DNA of 54,487 nt from Clostridia bacterium (GCA_017416765.1 JAFQBE010000038.1:1-54487); one strand, 5' to 3'. Positions 16,183-24,991 are shown, counted from the stretch's first letter. The notes: a model not told the origin generated them from the letters alone. Translations and numbers: made by a program.

Positions 16183-16257
16183 GCTGGTGTGGCTCAATGG
16201 CAGAGCAGCTCATTCGTAATGAGCAGGTTGCAGGTTCGATTCCCGTCACCAGCTCCA
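16183..16257 (+). tRNA. tRNA-Thr (anticodon CGT)
   Basis: A 75-base tRNA with acceptor GCTGGTG/CACCAGC, discriminator T and encoded CCA. The anticodon stem GCTCA/TGAGC holds the loop TTCGTAA, giving anticodon CGT, which reads threonine ACG. The T-arm is GCAGGTTCGATTCCCGT-like. Its own promoter and terminator are visible. Confidence 0.96.
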
Positions 16258-16259
16258 GA

Positions 16260-16293
16260 AAAAGGCACATTGTCGCTGTACAATGTGCCTTTT
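16260..16293. terminator. Bidirectional terminator (tRNA-Thr / glycosyltransferase)
   Basis: AAAAGGCACATTGT (from 16260) pairs with ACAATGTGCCTTTT; it ends tRNA-Thr on the plus strand and the GT2 gene on the minus strand. Confidence 0.8.
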
Positions 16294-16295
16294 GG

Positions 16296-17234
16296 TTATT
16301 TTGAAAATGTGAAGAAAAATCGCACAGTATGAATCAGTCTGATTTTCAGGCTGATATTTTTTTCTTTAAGGAAAGCTTTAAGGTGCTTTTTTCCGATTTG
16401 TTTGCAGGTTGCTTCGGCAAGGCTTTCAAAAGCTGTGCCTTTGTAAAGACGGCGTTTGTGGTTGATTTGATAAAAAACACTGCGCAGACAATATGCGCGG
16501 ACATTTGCATTGGCAGAATTTTTTGTATAGTCACACATACGGTCATATGCGTTTACAATAGTCAGCTTATTTTCATTGAGTTCGGATTTTGTTGCCGAAC
16601 CTTCTCTTCGGTAGTAATAATAGAGGGGAAGTTCGGCTATATAAACGCTGATATTTTCATTGAGAAGCTTTAGTATATAGCAACCGTCTTCACCCATTGC
16701 GATTCCTTCAAAAAATCTAAAACGCTTTGCAAGGCCGCTTTTTATAAGTTTTGCAACGGCACATTTTCCAAGCTTGTTTCCATGAAAATAAAGCTCATAA
16801 AAATCGGCGGAATGAAAGGCAAAATCATTAAAGAAATCATAAGATTCAGCTAATGTTTGTGTAATTTTGTAAACGGCACAAATCATATCGGCCTTTGTTT
16901 TTTCTGCGCAGTCAAGCAGCGTTTCTATCGTCTGCGGGTGAATATAATCATCACCGTCAAGAAAGAAAACATATTCGCCGGTTGCGTTTTCAAGCCCCTT
17001 GTTTCTTGCGCAGGAAACACCTGCATTGGGTTGATAAATATATTTTATACGGTTATCATTTTTGCAGTATTCTTTTATTTTCTGAGCGGAAAAATCTGTG
17101 CTTCCGTCATCTACGCAGATTATTTCAAGTGTTTCATAAGTTTGATTCCGTACGCTTGCAAGGCAGTTTTCTATATAATTTTCAATATTATATATAGGTA
17201 TAATTATGCTTACGGTTGGTTGCAAATTTTTCAC
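16296..17234 (-). CDS. Glycosyltransferase family 2
   Basis: A 312-residue enzyme with the GT-A fold: N-terminal VSIIIPIYNIENYIENCL, nucleotide-binding CVDDGSTD, the YIYQPNAGVSCARNKGL stretch, and the metal-binding DGDD (residue 95 region). It transfers a sugar from a nucleotide-sugar donor, probably onto a cell-surface polysaccharide or glycolipid. The C-terminal third is helical and basic, without clear membrane segments. It stands alone, with no other polysaccharide genes nearby, so the acceptor cannot be inferred. Confidence 0.93.
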   Translation of the reverse strand: MKNLQPTVSIIIPIYNIENYIENCLASVRNQTYETLEIICVDDGSTDFSAQKIKEYCKNDNRIKYIYQPNAGVSCARNKGLENATGEYVFFLDGDDYIHPQTIETLLDCAEKTKADMICAVYKITQTLAESYDFFNDFAFHSADFYELYFHGNKLGKCAVAKLIKSGLAKRFRFFEGIAMGEDGCYILKLLNENISVYIAELPLYYYYRREGSATKSELNENKLTIVNAYDRMCDYTKNSANANVRAYCLRSVFYQINHKRRLYKGTAFESLAEATCKQIGKKHLKAFLKEKNISLKIRLIHTVRFFFTFSK

Positions 17235-17274
17235 ACTCCTTTAGGCTTTCCTATTTTAACATATTTAATGCTGA

Positions 17275-17308
17275 AAAAGCAAGGTAACCGAACGATTACC
17301 TTGCTTTT
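17275..17308 (-). terminator. Terminator of the M23 hydrolase gene
   Basis: AAAAGCAAGGTAA (17275-17287) pairs with TTACCTTGCTTTT (17296-17308); 4 bases beyond the stop codon of the M23 gene. Confidence 0.75.
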
Positions 17309-17311
17309 AAA

Positions 17312-19249
17312 CTATGAGATATAGGGGTAGGGGTTTACTCGGTTGCCGTTGATGATAACTTCGAAGTGCAGGTGAGGACCTGTGCTGCGGCCTGTGTTAC
17401 CGACGCGGCCTATAGCCTGTCCGCGGGTTACACGCTGACCGACGGATACGGAAATTGAGCCGGCAAGCATATGGGCATAGCGCGTTTTTACACCGCCGCC
17501 GTGGTTGATAAGCACCTGATAGCCATAGCCGTTTGAGGTGTACTGTGCAAGCTCAACAACACCATCATCGGCGGCGAGAACAAGCTTACCCGAAGCACTC
17601 GGACCGGAAATATCAATGCCCTTGTGGTTACCCATGCTGCGTATACCGAAGTGCGATGTAACAGTATAAAGTCCAGATACAGGCCAGACAAACCGACCCT
17701 TGGAAATAATTTCGTAGTTAGTACCGTATGCGTGGGTTTTCTTTGTACCTACCTTAACCTTTTCGCTTGTAGGTTCGGTAATAACAATTCTGTCGATTTC
17801 CTCGGCACTTACTTGCACACCGTCAATAAAGGTGGTGAGGTAAGTTACTTTGTCTGTTCCCTTTACACCCTTGCGGATAACGCGTTTGTCACCGCGGAAA
17901 AGGCTGTCGGACTGAATGGTTTCGGTTTTGTAGGGTGTCTGTTCGGTTTTTTCGATAATTCTGATTATCTTAACGCGGACAAAATCAACCTCTGCGGAAA
18001 TTTTAAGCTCTGTACCCGTTTTGAATATGCTGAAATCAGCGTGCGGGTTGAGCGACATAAGCTCGGAAGTGGAAATATCAAAGCGCTGAGCAATGCCGGA
18101 GGGTGTATCGCCGTCCTTAACGGTGTAGTAAACTGCCTCGCTCTTTTTCTGCGTTGTGAGAACTTCATAAAGCTTTGATGCTTCCCACATATGCTTTTTA
18201 TCTTCAGAATAAAGACCCTGTACGAATTCAACATCCTCTACAAAGTCTGCAAAAGAGTTTTCATCGTTCTGGTCAATTTTGTATTTTTCTGCCGTCTGGT
18301 CAAGCATACGGTTGAAAACGCTTCGCGCATCGGTTTCGTTCTTTATTGAGCAGATAAATTCTCCGTCAATATAAACGCCGCAGGCGCTGACAAGACCCGC
18401 ATCGGAATTTTCAATCAGCTTATCGCTTATCGCATCGGCATCGCTGAGCTCGTTCAGCTTTACACGCGTGATTTTGTAGGTGGGGTTTGCTATCATTGTT
18501 TCGCCGTCGCCCGCAGCACCTGAATCTATACGGTCCTTGACTATGCTTCGTGCCTGCAGGAAAACGGATTCGTCGCTGATATAGCCGAGCGAACACTCTT
18601 CGCCGTTGTTGTTTACAACAACCTCAAGCGCATAGGTCGAGCCTGTCCAGTGACCTACCGTAACAATAAGCAGCGCAAGCGCAGCAAGGGGTACGGCGGT
18701 GTTGAACGCGGTACGGACAAAGTTGGGATGACGCTTTATAAGATCGCGTCGGTTTTTTATGATATGCTGCATGCGCTCTTTGGGAGAAAGGTGAGCCTTT
18801 GCCTTGACTTCGTTACGGGAGACCTTAGATGCATGGCGGAATTTTTTGAAATCCTGCACCGTATCGTGGAACGAACGCATTAATACTTTATCGAAAATAA
18901 CAAAAATCAAGCTTGCAAAAACCGCAATCGCATGAATCGGGCGGTAGAAAAGGGATTTTACAATACTGCCGATTTTTCTTGTGCGGCGGATAATCTGTAA
19001 GCCGAAATAGTATATAAAATCGTATACTACACTTGTGCCGCGTTCTGTGAGTTCAATTACAGGCTTGGGTGCGGGCGCAGGCTTTTCTTCCTTTAAGGGT
19101 ACTTCATATACTGCCTTTTCAATGGCAAATATGGGTGAGTCCGCAAGGAAAGAAAATATTCCGTATTCTTCGGCGGCATTTGCCGCAGCTGTTTCGGGCA
19201 GGTCAGCGGAAGATATATAATCCTGCATTTCTGTATTCTTTTCTGTCAC
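17312..19249 (-). CDS. Membrane-anchored M23 metallopeptidase with LysM and G5 domains
   Basis: About 645 residues. A cytoplasmic N-terminal region with a basic stretch precedes a membrane segment (around 180-200, AVPLAALALLIVTVGHWTG). Outside it come an alpha/beta spacer, a LysM peptidoglycan-binding domain (YYTVKDGDTPSGIAQRFDIS), a G5 domain (KTEQTPYKTETIQSDSLFRG onward) and a C-terminal M23 endopeptidase with the zinc ligands H-x3-D (NHKGIDISG), HMLAG and HLHFE. It cuts peptidoglycan cross-bridges. I choose the GTG at 19249, which is preceded by AAAGGAGG, over the longer frame from 19279. An additional hydrophobic stretch near residue 80-110 may give a second membrane pass. Confidence 0.92.
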   Translation of the reverse strand: MTEKNTEMQDYISSADLPETAAANAAEEYGIFSFLADSPIFAIEKAVYEVPLKEEKPAPAPKPVIELTERGTSVVYDFIYYFGLQIIRRTRKIGSIVKSLFYRPIHAIAVFASLIFVIFDKVLMRSFHDTVQDFKKFRHASKVSRNEVKAKAHLSPKERMQHIIKNRRDLIKRHPNFVRTAFNTAVPLAALALLIVTVGHWTGSTYALEVVVNNNGEECSLGYISDESVFLQARSIVKDRIDSGAAGDGETMIANPTYKITRVKLNELSDADAISDKLIENSDAGLVSACGVYIDGEFICSIKNETDARSVFNRMLDQTAEKYKIDQNDENSFADFVEDVEFVQGLYSEDKKHMWEASKLYEVLTTQKKSEAVYYTVKDGDTPSGIAQRFDISTSELMSLNPHADFSIFKTGTELKISAEVDFVRVKIIRIIEKTEQTPYKTETIQSDSLFRGDKRVIRKGVKGTDKVTYLTTFIDGVQVSAEEIDRIVITEPTSEKVKVGTKKTHAYGTNYEIISKGRFVWPVSGLYTVTSHFGIRSMGNHKGIDISGPSASGKLVLAADDGVVELAQYTSNGYGYQVLINHGGGVKTRYAHMLAGSISVSVGQRVTRGQAIGRVGNTGRSTGPHLHFEVIINGNRVNPYPYIS

Positions 19250-19335
19250 GGCAAAGCCTCCTTTCAATAGGAATAACACATAATTATATACATTATAGCA
19301 TATAATTGCTGTAATATAATTCTTTAAAAGAAATA

Positions 19336-19803
19336 TTATTTTTCAGGGTATTTGAGCGTGTCAATACTGACTGATTTCATAACCTCAACCATGTGTTCAG
19401 CTTCCTTTTTTGCACCCTCAAGGTCATGCTCGCGGTAGTTGCCGCATTCTTCTGCACTTACTCCGGGAACCTCACCCTCAAAACCGGCAACAAAATCAAA
19501 GGCCTGCTTTGTAAGCTCAATTGCCTGCTCGTGCGAAATATCGCTGCTTCTTACAAGAAAATAGAAGCCTGTGCGGCAGCCCATGGGACCGAAATATATT
19601 ACACCGTCGCTGAGTGCGGAATTGCGGACAAAGGTCGCAAAAAGGTGTTCAACGGTGTGAATTGCGCCGTTTTCAATAACAGGTTCAACATTGGGCTTGC
19701 GGCAGCGGATATCGTAGGTTACAATGTCGCCGTCAACGCGGGAAATGTACATACCGCAGGGGAGTATGGTGTGGTCAATTGTGAAGCTTGCAATTTTTTT
19801 CAT
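19336..19803 (-). CDS. luxS: S-ribosylhomocysteine lyase LuxS
   Basis: A 155-residue enzyme that splits S-ribosylhomocysteine into homocysteine and the autoinducer-2 precursor, serving the activated methyl cycle. The metal ligands are visible: HTVEH (His and His of HxxEH, with the catalytic Glu) and the Cys in ECGNYREHDL; the catalytic Cys is in GPMGCRTGFY. Length and order match LuxS fully. It follows queT by 14 bases and is probably co-transcribed from the queT promoter. Confidence 0.97.
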   Translation of the reverse strand: MKKIASFTIDHTILPCGMYISRVDGDIVTYDIRCRKPNVEPVIENGAIHTVEHLFATFVRNSALSDGVIYFGPMGCRTGFYFLVRSSDISHEQAIELTKQAFDFVAGFEGEVPGVSAEECGNYREHDLEGAKKEAEHMVEVMKSVSIDTLKYPEK

Positions 19804-19817
19804 TATTTATACCTCTT

Positions 19818-20345
19818 TTATTGGTTGAATATTTTTTTTGCTGCTCCGCTTTTGCTGAGCAGTATGCGCAGCGGAATACCAAGCACACAGCAAACGGCAA
19901 GTTCGCCTATACCTACCTGAAAAGCGGATATTGCAAAGCCTGCCCAGGTCAGTCCCTCAGGCAGAAAAACGGCGATTTCAAGCCCGATTATAACTGCGTT
20001 GAAAAGTGTTGAAAAAAGCGGAGCAAAAATATAGTTGAGCTTTGTGCCGACCTTACGCACGGCATAGGTAAAATACGCAGCAAGGAAGGTTGCCAGCGTG
20101 CCGAGAATAATATCCATAATTCCGAAGGGACTGCCGAGATTGCCGATAAAGCAGCCGATTGTAAGCCCGGGAATTGCCGCAGGAGTAAAGCAGGCAAGCA
20201 CGGTAAGCGCCTCGGAAAAGCGGAACTGTATATTGCCGTAGGCTATACCGAAAACGGATGCGAAATAGGTAAGCCCCGCATAAAGGGAGGCAATAATCGC
20301 CGCCTGAGTTATATATAAAGTCAGCTTCTTGTTTTTAGATTTCAT
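19818..20345 (-). CDS. queT: QueT-family queuosine-precursor transporter (ECF S component)
   Basis: A 175-residue membrane protein with about five or six hydrophobic helices. The QueT signature NIQFRFSEALTVLACFTPAA is present, together with GLTIGCFIGNLGSPFGIMDI. QueT proteins are substrate-binding subunits of energy-coupling factor transporters that take up a deazaguanine precursor of queuosine; the shared ATPase/transmembrane module is encoded elsewhere. GGGAAC lies upstream of the ATG, and a consensus promoter is found at 20382-20411. I looked for a PreQ1 riboswitch in the short leader and found none. Confidence 0.88.
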   Translation of the reverse strand: MKSKNKKLTLYITQAAIIASLYAGLTYFASVFGIAYGNIQFRFSEALTVLACFTPAAIPGLTIGCFIGNLGSPFGIMDIILGTLATFLAAYFTYAVRKVGTKLNYIFAPLFSTLFNAVIIGLEIAVFLPEGLTWAGFAISAFQVGIGELAVCCVLGIPLRILLSKSGAAKKIFNQ

Positions 20346-20381
20346 TGCTTTTGTTCCCTTTTTTAAATAACACTAAATTTT

Positions 20382-20411
20382 ATTATATAAAAAATAATAT
20401 ATGTTTGTCAA
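20382..20411 (-). promoter_or_regulatory. Promoter of queT-luxS
   Basis: On the minus strand: TTGACA, 18-base spacer, TATAAT, about 37 bases before the queT ATG. Confidence 0.7.
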
Positions 20412-20458
20412 CTTTTGGGCATCATCTATACTTTTGTTAACAGTAATTAATGGGGTTT

Positions 20459-20506
20459 TAAATATCGTAAATCATGGATATGCTGTTAGTTTGAACGAAG
20501 CAGGCT
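20459..20506. repeat. Partial copy of the intergenic element at 255
   Basis: AAATATCGTAAATCATGGAT followed by GTTTGAACGAAGCAGGCTG closely matches the first part of the element at 255-300, including GAACGAAGCAGGCTG in full. The rest of the element is missing here. Confidence 0.5.
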
Positions 20507-20560
20507 GTATTATATGTTTATTATAATAAATTTATCTTCTGATGCGACACAGTATAAAGG

Positions 20561-20595
20561 AACAGAGAGCAAGTGGATAAAACCTGCTCTCTGTT
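20561..20595. terminator. Hairpin terminator
   Basis: AACAGAGAGCA (20561-20571) pairs perfectly with TGCTCTCTGTT (20585-20595), with TTTCTTATATTT after it on the plus strand. It sits 4 bases beyond the stop codon of the phosphohexomutase gene on the minus strand and probably ends that transcript. Confidence 0.65.
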
Positions 20596-20599
20596 TTTC

Positions 20600-22009
20600 T
20601 TATATTTTAAGCAACTCTTTGAATGCGGTGATGTAGCCTGCAGCTGTTGTTTTGTTATTGCTTTCGGCAAAGATGCGCAGCAGCGGCTCTGTGCCTGAAA
20701 AGCGGCAGATTACAAAATCGCCGTTTTTGAAGTAGACCTTACAGCCGTCCTCATAGTTGATTCTTTCAATTTCTGTACCGAAATCGGGAACCAGCTTTTC
20801 GGTGAAGACCATATCCATAATCTTCTGCTTGTATTCGGGTGCGAAATGAAGGTTATCTTCAACCATATCGTAGTGGCCGTATTCTTCTTCAAGCGCATTT
20901 ATAAGCTGTGCAGGAGTTTTGCCAGTAACGCTTATCATTTCGGAGAAGAGCGATGCGGCATAGACAGAATCCTTGCCGTAAATATGACCTCTTACGGTAA
21001 GACCGCCCGAGGATTCGCCGCCGAGAACGGCATCAACCTCATCAATTTTTGAAGAAATATATTTGAAGCCAACGGGAACTTCGTAGCATTTTTCGCCGAA
21101 GCTTTCCGCAATTTTGTCAAGCATGTGAGTAGTTGCAAGGTTGCGTACAACTGCACCCTTCCAGCCCTTGTGTTTAACAAGGTAGTAATAAAGCATGCAG
21201 AGTATTTCGTTTGCATTTATGTATCTGCCTGTTTTGTCAACAATGCCGAGTCGGTCGCCATCGCCGTCCATAGCGATGCCGAAATCGTAATCGCCCTTTA
21301 TAACCATATCTTTAAGTACGGCAAGGGTCTGCTCGGTCGGTGCAGGCATCATGCCGCCGAAATAAGCATCTTTATTGAGGTTTATTGTGTCGATGGTGCA
21401 GCGCGCTGTGTGAAAAATAACCTGCAGGGGGTATGAACCCGAACCGTGCATGGTATCGAAAAGCACGCGCAGTCCGCGGTCGCGCAGAGCCTGCATATCA
21501 AGCAGGTCAATAATATCGTCAAGGAAAGCGTTGAATGGGCTTTTGAGGTAAATTATTTTACCGGCTTCTACAGCGTCGGCAAAATTGCAGTATTCAACAT
21601 TGGCTGTAGCTTCAATTATTTCTTCAAGTCTGCCCGTTGTGTCCAGGTCGGCATCTCTGCCCTCACTTGTAAAAATTTTGATGCCGTTGTAGTTTGCAGG
21701 GTTGTGGCTTGCGGTAATTTCAATACCGTAGTTAAGTCCGTTTTTCTTTACGGTGTGCATAATGAGCGGTGTGGGTGCGGAACGGTTCATAAACCATACG
21801 GTTATGCCGTTTTCTGCAAGCACTTCCGCTACCCATTTTGCCGCATTTTCGGATAAAAAGCGGCGGTCATAGCCAATGGGTATGGGCTTGTCAGCTTTGT
21901 TTTCTTCCTTTGCAAGCTTTACAATTGCCTGCGCTACAAGGCGGATATTGTCGCATATAAAATCTTCACCTATTACGGCTCTCCAGCCACCAGTGCCGAA
22001 TTTAATCAT
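20600..22009 (-). CDS. Alpha-D-phosphohexomutase (phosphoglucomutase/phosphomannomutase)
   Basis: A 469-residue cytoplasmic enzyme that moves phosphate between C1 and C6 of hexoses. All four family motifs are visible: active-site serine in ITASHNPANYNG (residue about 101), metal-binding DGDGDRLG (about 247), sugar-binding GGESSGG (about 329), and the C-terminal phosphate-binding RFSGTEPLLR (about 438). The N-terminus FGTGGWRAVIGEDF is typical of the bacterial phosphoglucomutase/phosphomannomutase type and unlike GlmM. AAAGGAGG precedes the ATG. The exact sugar specificity cannot be told from sequence alone. Confidence 0.93.
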   Translation of the reverse strand: MIKFGTGGWRAVIGEDFICDNIRLVAQAIVKLAKEENKADKPIPIGYDRRFLSENAAKWVAEVLAENGITVWFMNRSAPTPLIMHTVKKNGLNYGIEITASHNPANYNGIKIFTSEGRDADLDTTGRLEEIIEATANVEYCNFADAVEAGKIIYLKSPFNAFLDDIIDLLDMQALRDRGLRVLFDTMHGSGSYPLQVIFHTARCTIDTINLNKDAYFGGMMPAPTEQTLAVLKDMVIKGDYDFGIAMDGDGDRLGIVDKTGRYINANEILCMLYYYLVKHKGWKGAVVRNLATTHMLDKIAESFGEKCYEVPVGFKYISSKIDEVDAVLGGESSGGLTVRGHIYGKDSVYAASLFSEMISVTGKTPAQLINALEEEYGHYDMVEDNLHFAPEYKQKIMDMVFTEKLVPDFGTEIERINYEDGCKVYFKNGDFVICRFSGTEPLLRIFAESNNKTTAAGYITAFKELLKI

Positions 22010-22032
22010 ATCTTTTACCTCCTTTAAACAAA

Positions 22033-22061
22033 AACAGCAGATGCATTCAGCACCTGCTGTT
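22033..22061 (-). terminator. Terminator of the rpmH-jag operon
   Basis: AACAGCAG (22033-22040) pairs with CTGCTGTT (22054-22061); on the minus strand it is followed by TTTTGTTT. It lies 6 bases beyond the jag stop codon. Confidence 0.75.
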
Positions 22062-22067
22062 AAATTT

Positions 22068-23027
22068 TTATTCTGCCGTTTCTTCTGTTACAACCTTTTT
22101 AGGCTCAATTTTGCCGTAGCGGGTTGCGTTTGAAAGGTCGGAGCGGGGGCTGCGCGCAGGAGCTGCAGGTGCTGAGGATGCTGCGCTTCTGCTGCCGTTG
22201 CCTCTGCCGCGGTTGTAGCCGCCTTTGCCGCCGCGGTTGTAGCGGCCGCCTCGTGAATCGGGGTGGGTGGGCTTGAAGCCTTCTGCAAGGGTAATAACAA
22301 CCTTGCGTTCGCTGTCTGAACCGACGGAGTGGGATTCAACACCCTCGATTTCCTGAATTGCTGTGTGGATAATTCTGCGCTCGTAGGGGTTCATCGGGTC
22401 AAGTACAACATTTCTGCCGTTGCGAAGAACCTTTGCTGCGTTGCGCTTTGCAAGCTCGCGGAGAGTTTCTGCTCTCTTTTCGCGGTAGTTGCCTATGTTG
22501 ATGGATACGCGCTTGTAGTTTTCCTTACCCTTGTTGAGGTAAAGGCGTACAAGGTACTGAATTGCGTCAAGTGTTTCGCCGCGTCTGCCGATTACTACGC
22601 CGTAGTTTTCGCCGCAGTCAAGCTCGATTGCAATGCCTTCCTCTTCTTCGCAGAAGGAGATGCTGCATTCGTCAATGCCCAGACCCTTGAGAATGGAACG
22701 GATGTATTTTTCTGTTCCTGCAAATGCTTCGGGGTTGGCTACGGGCTTTTTGGGAGCGGGAGCAGCTTCTGCCTTGGGAGCAGCAGCCTTTGCCGGCTTT
22801 GTGGGAGCCTGCTTTACGGGCTTGGGTGCTTCAACGGGGTCGGGAGCTTCATAATATGCTCTGACCTTTGCGGGAGTTTCCTTGCCGAAAATACCGAGTG
22901 TCTTTTTCTTGGGCATTTCCAGAACTTCAAATTTAACGTCAGCTTCAAAAGGGGCGTTGAGAGTTGCCTTTGCATTTTCAAGGGCTTCCTCGGGTGTTTT
23001 GCCGACGCCGATTGCTTCCTTAATCAA
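22068..23027 (-). CDS. jag: Jag / KhpB RNA-binding protein
   Basis: A 319-residue protein. Order: Jag N-terminal domain (residues 1-50, KEAIGVGKTPEEALENAKAT), a long Ala/Pro/Lys linker (about 65-105), a KH domain with the GxxG loop in VVIGRRGETLDAIQYLV, an R3H domain (NPYERRIIHTAIQEIEG), and an unusual tail of about 65 residues rich in Arg, Gly and Ser (RGGRYNRGGKGG) that looks like an RGG RNA-binding extension. It starts with TTG at 23027, supported by AAGGTGG. It binds RNA and in Firmicutes is linked to cell-envelope growth. It lies directly after yidC, the usual order. Confidence 0.93.
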   Translation of the reverse strand: MIKEAIGVGKTPEEALENAKATLNAPFEADVKFEVLEMPKKKTLGIFGKETPAKVRAYYEAPDPVEAPKPVKQAPTKPAKAAAPKAEAAPAPKKPVANPEAFAGTEKYIRSILKGLGIDECSISFCEEEEGIAIELDCGENYGVVIGRRGETLDAIQYLVRLYLNKGKENYKRVSINIGNYREKRAETLRELAKRNAAKVLRNGRNVVLDPMNPYERRIIHTAIQEIEGVESHSVGSDSERKVVITLAEGFKPTHPDSRGGRYNRGGKGGYNRGRGNGSRSAASSAPAAPARSPRSDLSNATRYGKIEPKKVVTEETAE

Positions 23028-23047
23028 ATTATTTTACCACCTTAATA

Positions 23048-24019
23048 TTATTCTTCGTTTTTCTTTGCCGCAATGAGCTTGGTGTTGGCTTCTTTTGAGC
23101 GGCGTGCAATGGTTTCTTCAACCATCTGTCTTGCAATAACTTTTTCGGGGCTGTAGAAGTGACCTACAATAAGGGTCTGAAGGAAAGAATATACGTTGTT
23201 GATAATCCAGTAAATACCGATGGCAGCCGGGAACATTGTAACGAAGTAAAGAGAGATGAGGGGCATACCAAAGGTCATACAGCCCATAGTGGGGTTGCTT
23301 GCCATAGCCGGATTGTTGCGCTTTGAGCGGATATGGCCGATGAATGATGTTGCAAGTGATGTGAGGCATGAAAGTATGGGGATAATTGTGAGCAGTGTAA
23401 GCGGCTTGAAAGAAGGATTCTGAGCAAGGGAGTAACCGAAGAAATTGAATTCGCCGGAAAATTCTTTGATTTGCTCAAGTATGCTTACGTCGATGCCTGC
23501 TTCAATTGCACTGTTCCAGATTTTGTCAATGTTATCGATTATAACAATTTCAATTGCTCTGCTGTTGTTTGTGGCTGTACCGCCGTCTGCAGTAACTACC
23601 TTGCTTACAAGCTCTGTAAGCGTTGCGATCGCTGTTGAGGAAATGCGCACAGCGTAGGTAAGGGGCTTGTAAACTGCGCCGTAAAGACCCATAATGATGG
23701 GGAACTGGATAAGAAGCGGAAGACAGCCCTGGTTCATCGGGTTGAAGCCTTCACGCTGGTAAAGAGCCTGCTGCTCTTCCTGAATTTTCTGCTGTGCGTT
23801 CTTGTCGCCCTTGTAGCGCTCCTGAATTCTGCGGAGCTTGGGCTGGAGTCTTGCCTGTCTGGCGGAACTCTTCTGCTGCTTGATTGCGCTGGGAAGAAGA
23901 ATGAGCTTGAAAAAAAGCGCAAAAAGAACAAGGGCAACAAAATAGTTGCCTACGAAATTATAGAACTGTCCGAGCAGCCAGCCGAAAGGCACGGCAATTG
24001 CATCATAAAGTGCGGTCAT
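23048..24019 (-). CDS. yidC: Membrane protein insertase YidC
   Basis: A 323-residue Oxa1/YidC-family insertase without the large periplasmic domain of Gram-negative forms. Membrane segments lie near residues 10-45, 100-120, 200-225 and 255-290. The conserved LLPSAIKQQKSSARQARLQP and the coiled C1 loop (RIQERYKGDKNAQQKIQEEQ) precede LYQREGFNPMNQGCLPLLIQ, a YidC hallmark. A 50-residue insert (residues about 135-180) between the second and third membrane segments seems longer than in Bacillus SpoIIIJ. It ends in a basic tail. Its ATG overlaps the stop of yidD (TAATG). Confidence 0.95.
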   Translation of the reverse strand: MTALYDAIAVPFGWLLGQFYNFVGNYFVALVLFALFFKLILLPSAIKQQKSSARQARLQPKLRRIQERYKGDKNAQQKIQEEQQALYQREGFNPMNQGCLPLLIQFPIIMGLYGAVYKPLTYAVRISSTAIATLTELVSKVVTADGGTATNNSRAIEIVIIDNIDKIWNSAIEAGIDVSILEQIKEFSGEFNFFGYSLAQNPSFKPLTLLTIIPILSCLTSLATSFIGHIRSKRNNPAMASNPTMGCMTFGMPLISLYFVTMFPAAIGIYWIINNVYSFLQTLIVGHFYSPEKVIARQMVEETIARRSKEANTKLIAAKKNEE

Positions 24020-24255
24020 TAATCGTCCTCCGATTGGTGTTTCTTAGGGGGTACCGGGTCGTACCCGCCGGGGAACAAAACATTGCACCTCAAAAGCCGG
24101 CGTATTGCCAGCAGACCGCCTAAAAACAAACCGTGCACCTCTATTGCCTCAATCGCGTATTGCGAACACGTGGGGTAGTAGCGGCACATCGGCGGCTTGT
24201 GCGGCGAAATTTTTTCACGGTAGAAGCGGATAATCCGCAGCACTGCTTTTTTCAT
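24019..24255 (-). CDS. yidD: Membrane protein insertion efficiency factor YidD
   Basis: A 78-residue amphipathic protein. The family signature [20 protein letters not shown] and [12 protein letters not shown] is complete, and [10 protein letters not shown] is the usual C-terminal end. It assists YidC. ATGA overlap with rnpA upstream and TAATG overlap with yidC downstream place it in the operon. Confidence 0.95.
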   Translation of the reverse strand: MKKAVLRIIRFYREKISPHKPPMCRYYPTCSQYAIEAIEVHGLFLGGLLAIRRLLRCNVLFPGGYDPVPPKKHQSEDD

Positions 24256-24593
24256 CGGGTTATAACACCTGCCTGCTTCAGGTGAGTGAGCATAATTGCT
24301 TCAAGCTGAGTGCTTTTGAGGTATTTTGTTTTGCTTCTTGCGACAAAAACGATGTCCCACCCGCCGTTGATTTCGCTTTCAACTGCGCGGAACGCCGCCC
24401 TTATCACTCTTCGCGAGCGGTTGCGCTCAACTGCGTTGCCGATTTTTTTACTCGTTGTTATTCCGATACGACAAATACCTGCACGGTTTTTTGTTACATA
24501 AGAAACCAGTGCAGGGTTTGTGTAGACCTTACCGCGCCGATATGCGCGATGAAAATCAGCATTACGATTTAATGTTGTGAAAGTTATAGCCAT
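24252..24593 (-). CDS. rnpA: Ribonuclease P protein component
   Basis: A 113-residue basic protein that helps RNase P RNA mature tRNA 5' ends. The N-terminal [18 protein letters not shown] and the RNR-type motif ([18 protein letters not shown]) are typical. It lies 26 bases downstream of rpmH, the standard order. Confidence 0.95.
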   Translation of the reverse strand: MAITFTTLNRNADFHRAYRRGKVYTNPALVSYVTKNRAGICRIGITTSKKIGNAVERNRSRRVIRAAFRAVESEINGGWDIVFVARSKTKYLKSTQLEAIMLTHLKQAGVITR

Positions 24594-24619
24594 AACCGTT
24601 CGCCTTGTGTCAGCTTAAC

Positions 24620-24754
24620 TTAGTAGGAAAGCTGCTTTCTGCCCTTTGCTCTGCGGCGGGCAAGAACCTTGCGGCCGTTTCTGTCTGCCATTCTCTTGCG
24701 GAAGCCGTGTTCCATCTTGCGATGGCGCTTCTTAGGCTGGTACGTTCTCTTCAT
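24620..24754 (-). CDS. rpmH: 50S ribosomal protein L34
   Basis: A 44-residue, very basic protein: [19 protein letters not shown] opens it and [12 protein letters not shown] closes it, a full match to L34 in length and motif. GGAGGTTAA lies 8 bases before the ATG. It is the first gene of the rpmH-rnpA-yidD-yidC-jag operon; a consensus promoter is at 24847-24876. Confidence 0.96.
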   Translation of the reverse strand: MKRTYQPKKRHRKMEHGFRKRMADRNGRKVLARRRAKGRKQLSY

Positions 24755-24846
24755 TGCTGCTTAACCTCCATTCAAGGTATGATTTGCGACCTAAGCGGAA
24801 AAAAGCATATCGGGCTTATACCCCACTTTAGACCTTACATCGGGGT

Positions 24847-24876
24847 ATTATACAACAAAATTGCCCTTAATGTCAA
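24847..24876 (-). promoter_or_regulatory. Promoter of the rpmH operon
   Basis: On the minus strand: TTGACA, 18-base spacer, TATAAT. The leader to rpmH is about 85 bases. Confidence 0.75.
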
Positions 24877-24962
24877 CCTTTTTTTATATAAATAGCTTTT
24901 GCGCTACATCTTGCGTATGGAAGCAGAGCAAGCCACAATATTGTGTCAGAAAAATTTTTCTG

Positions 24963-24991
24963 TTGTAATTTTTTCGGTACTGTGTTATTAT
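24963..24991 (+). promoter_or_regulatory. Promoter of the repeat-bearing membrane protein
   Basis: TTGTAA (24963-24968), 17-base spacer, TATTAT (24986-24991), about 38 bases before the gene at 25030. Confidence 0.5.

Noticed and set aside
20346-20411. PreQ1 riboswitch upstream of queT
   Set aside because: The leader is short and A/T-rich; I cannot find the stem, C-rich core or A-rich tail of a PreQ1 aptamer.
20571-20582. DnaA box near the rpmH cluster
   Set aside because: A single TTATCCACT-like match within a terminator loop, with no cluster of boxes; no evidence for an origin here.
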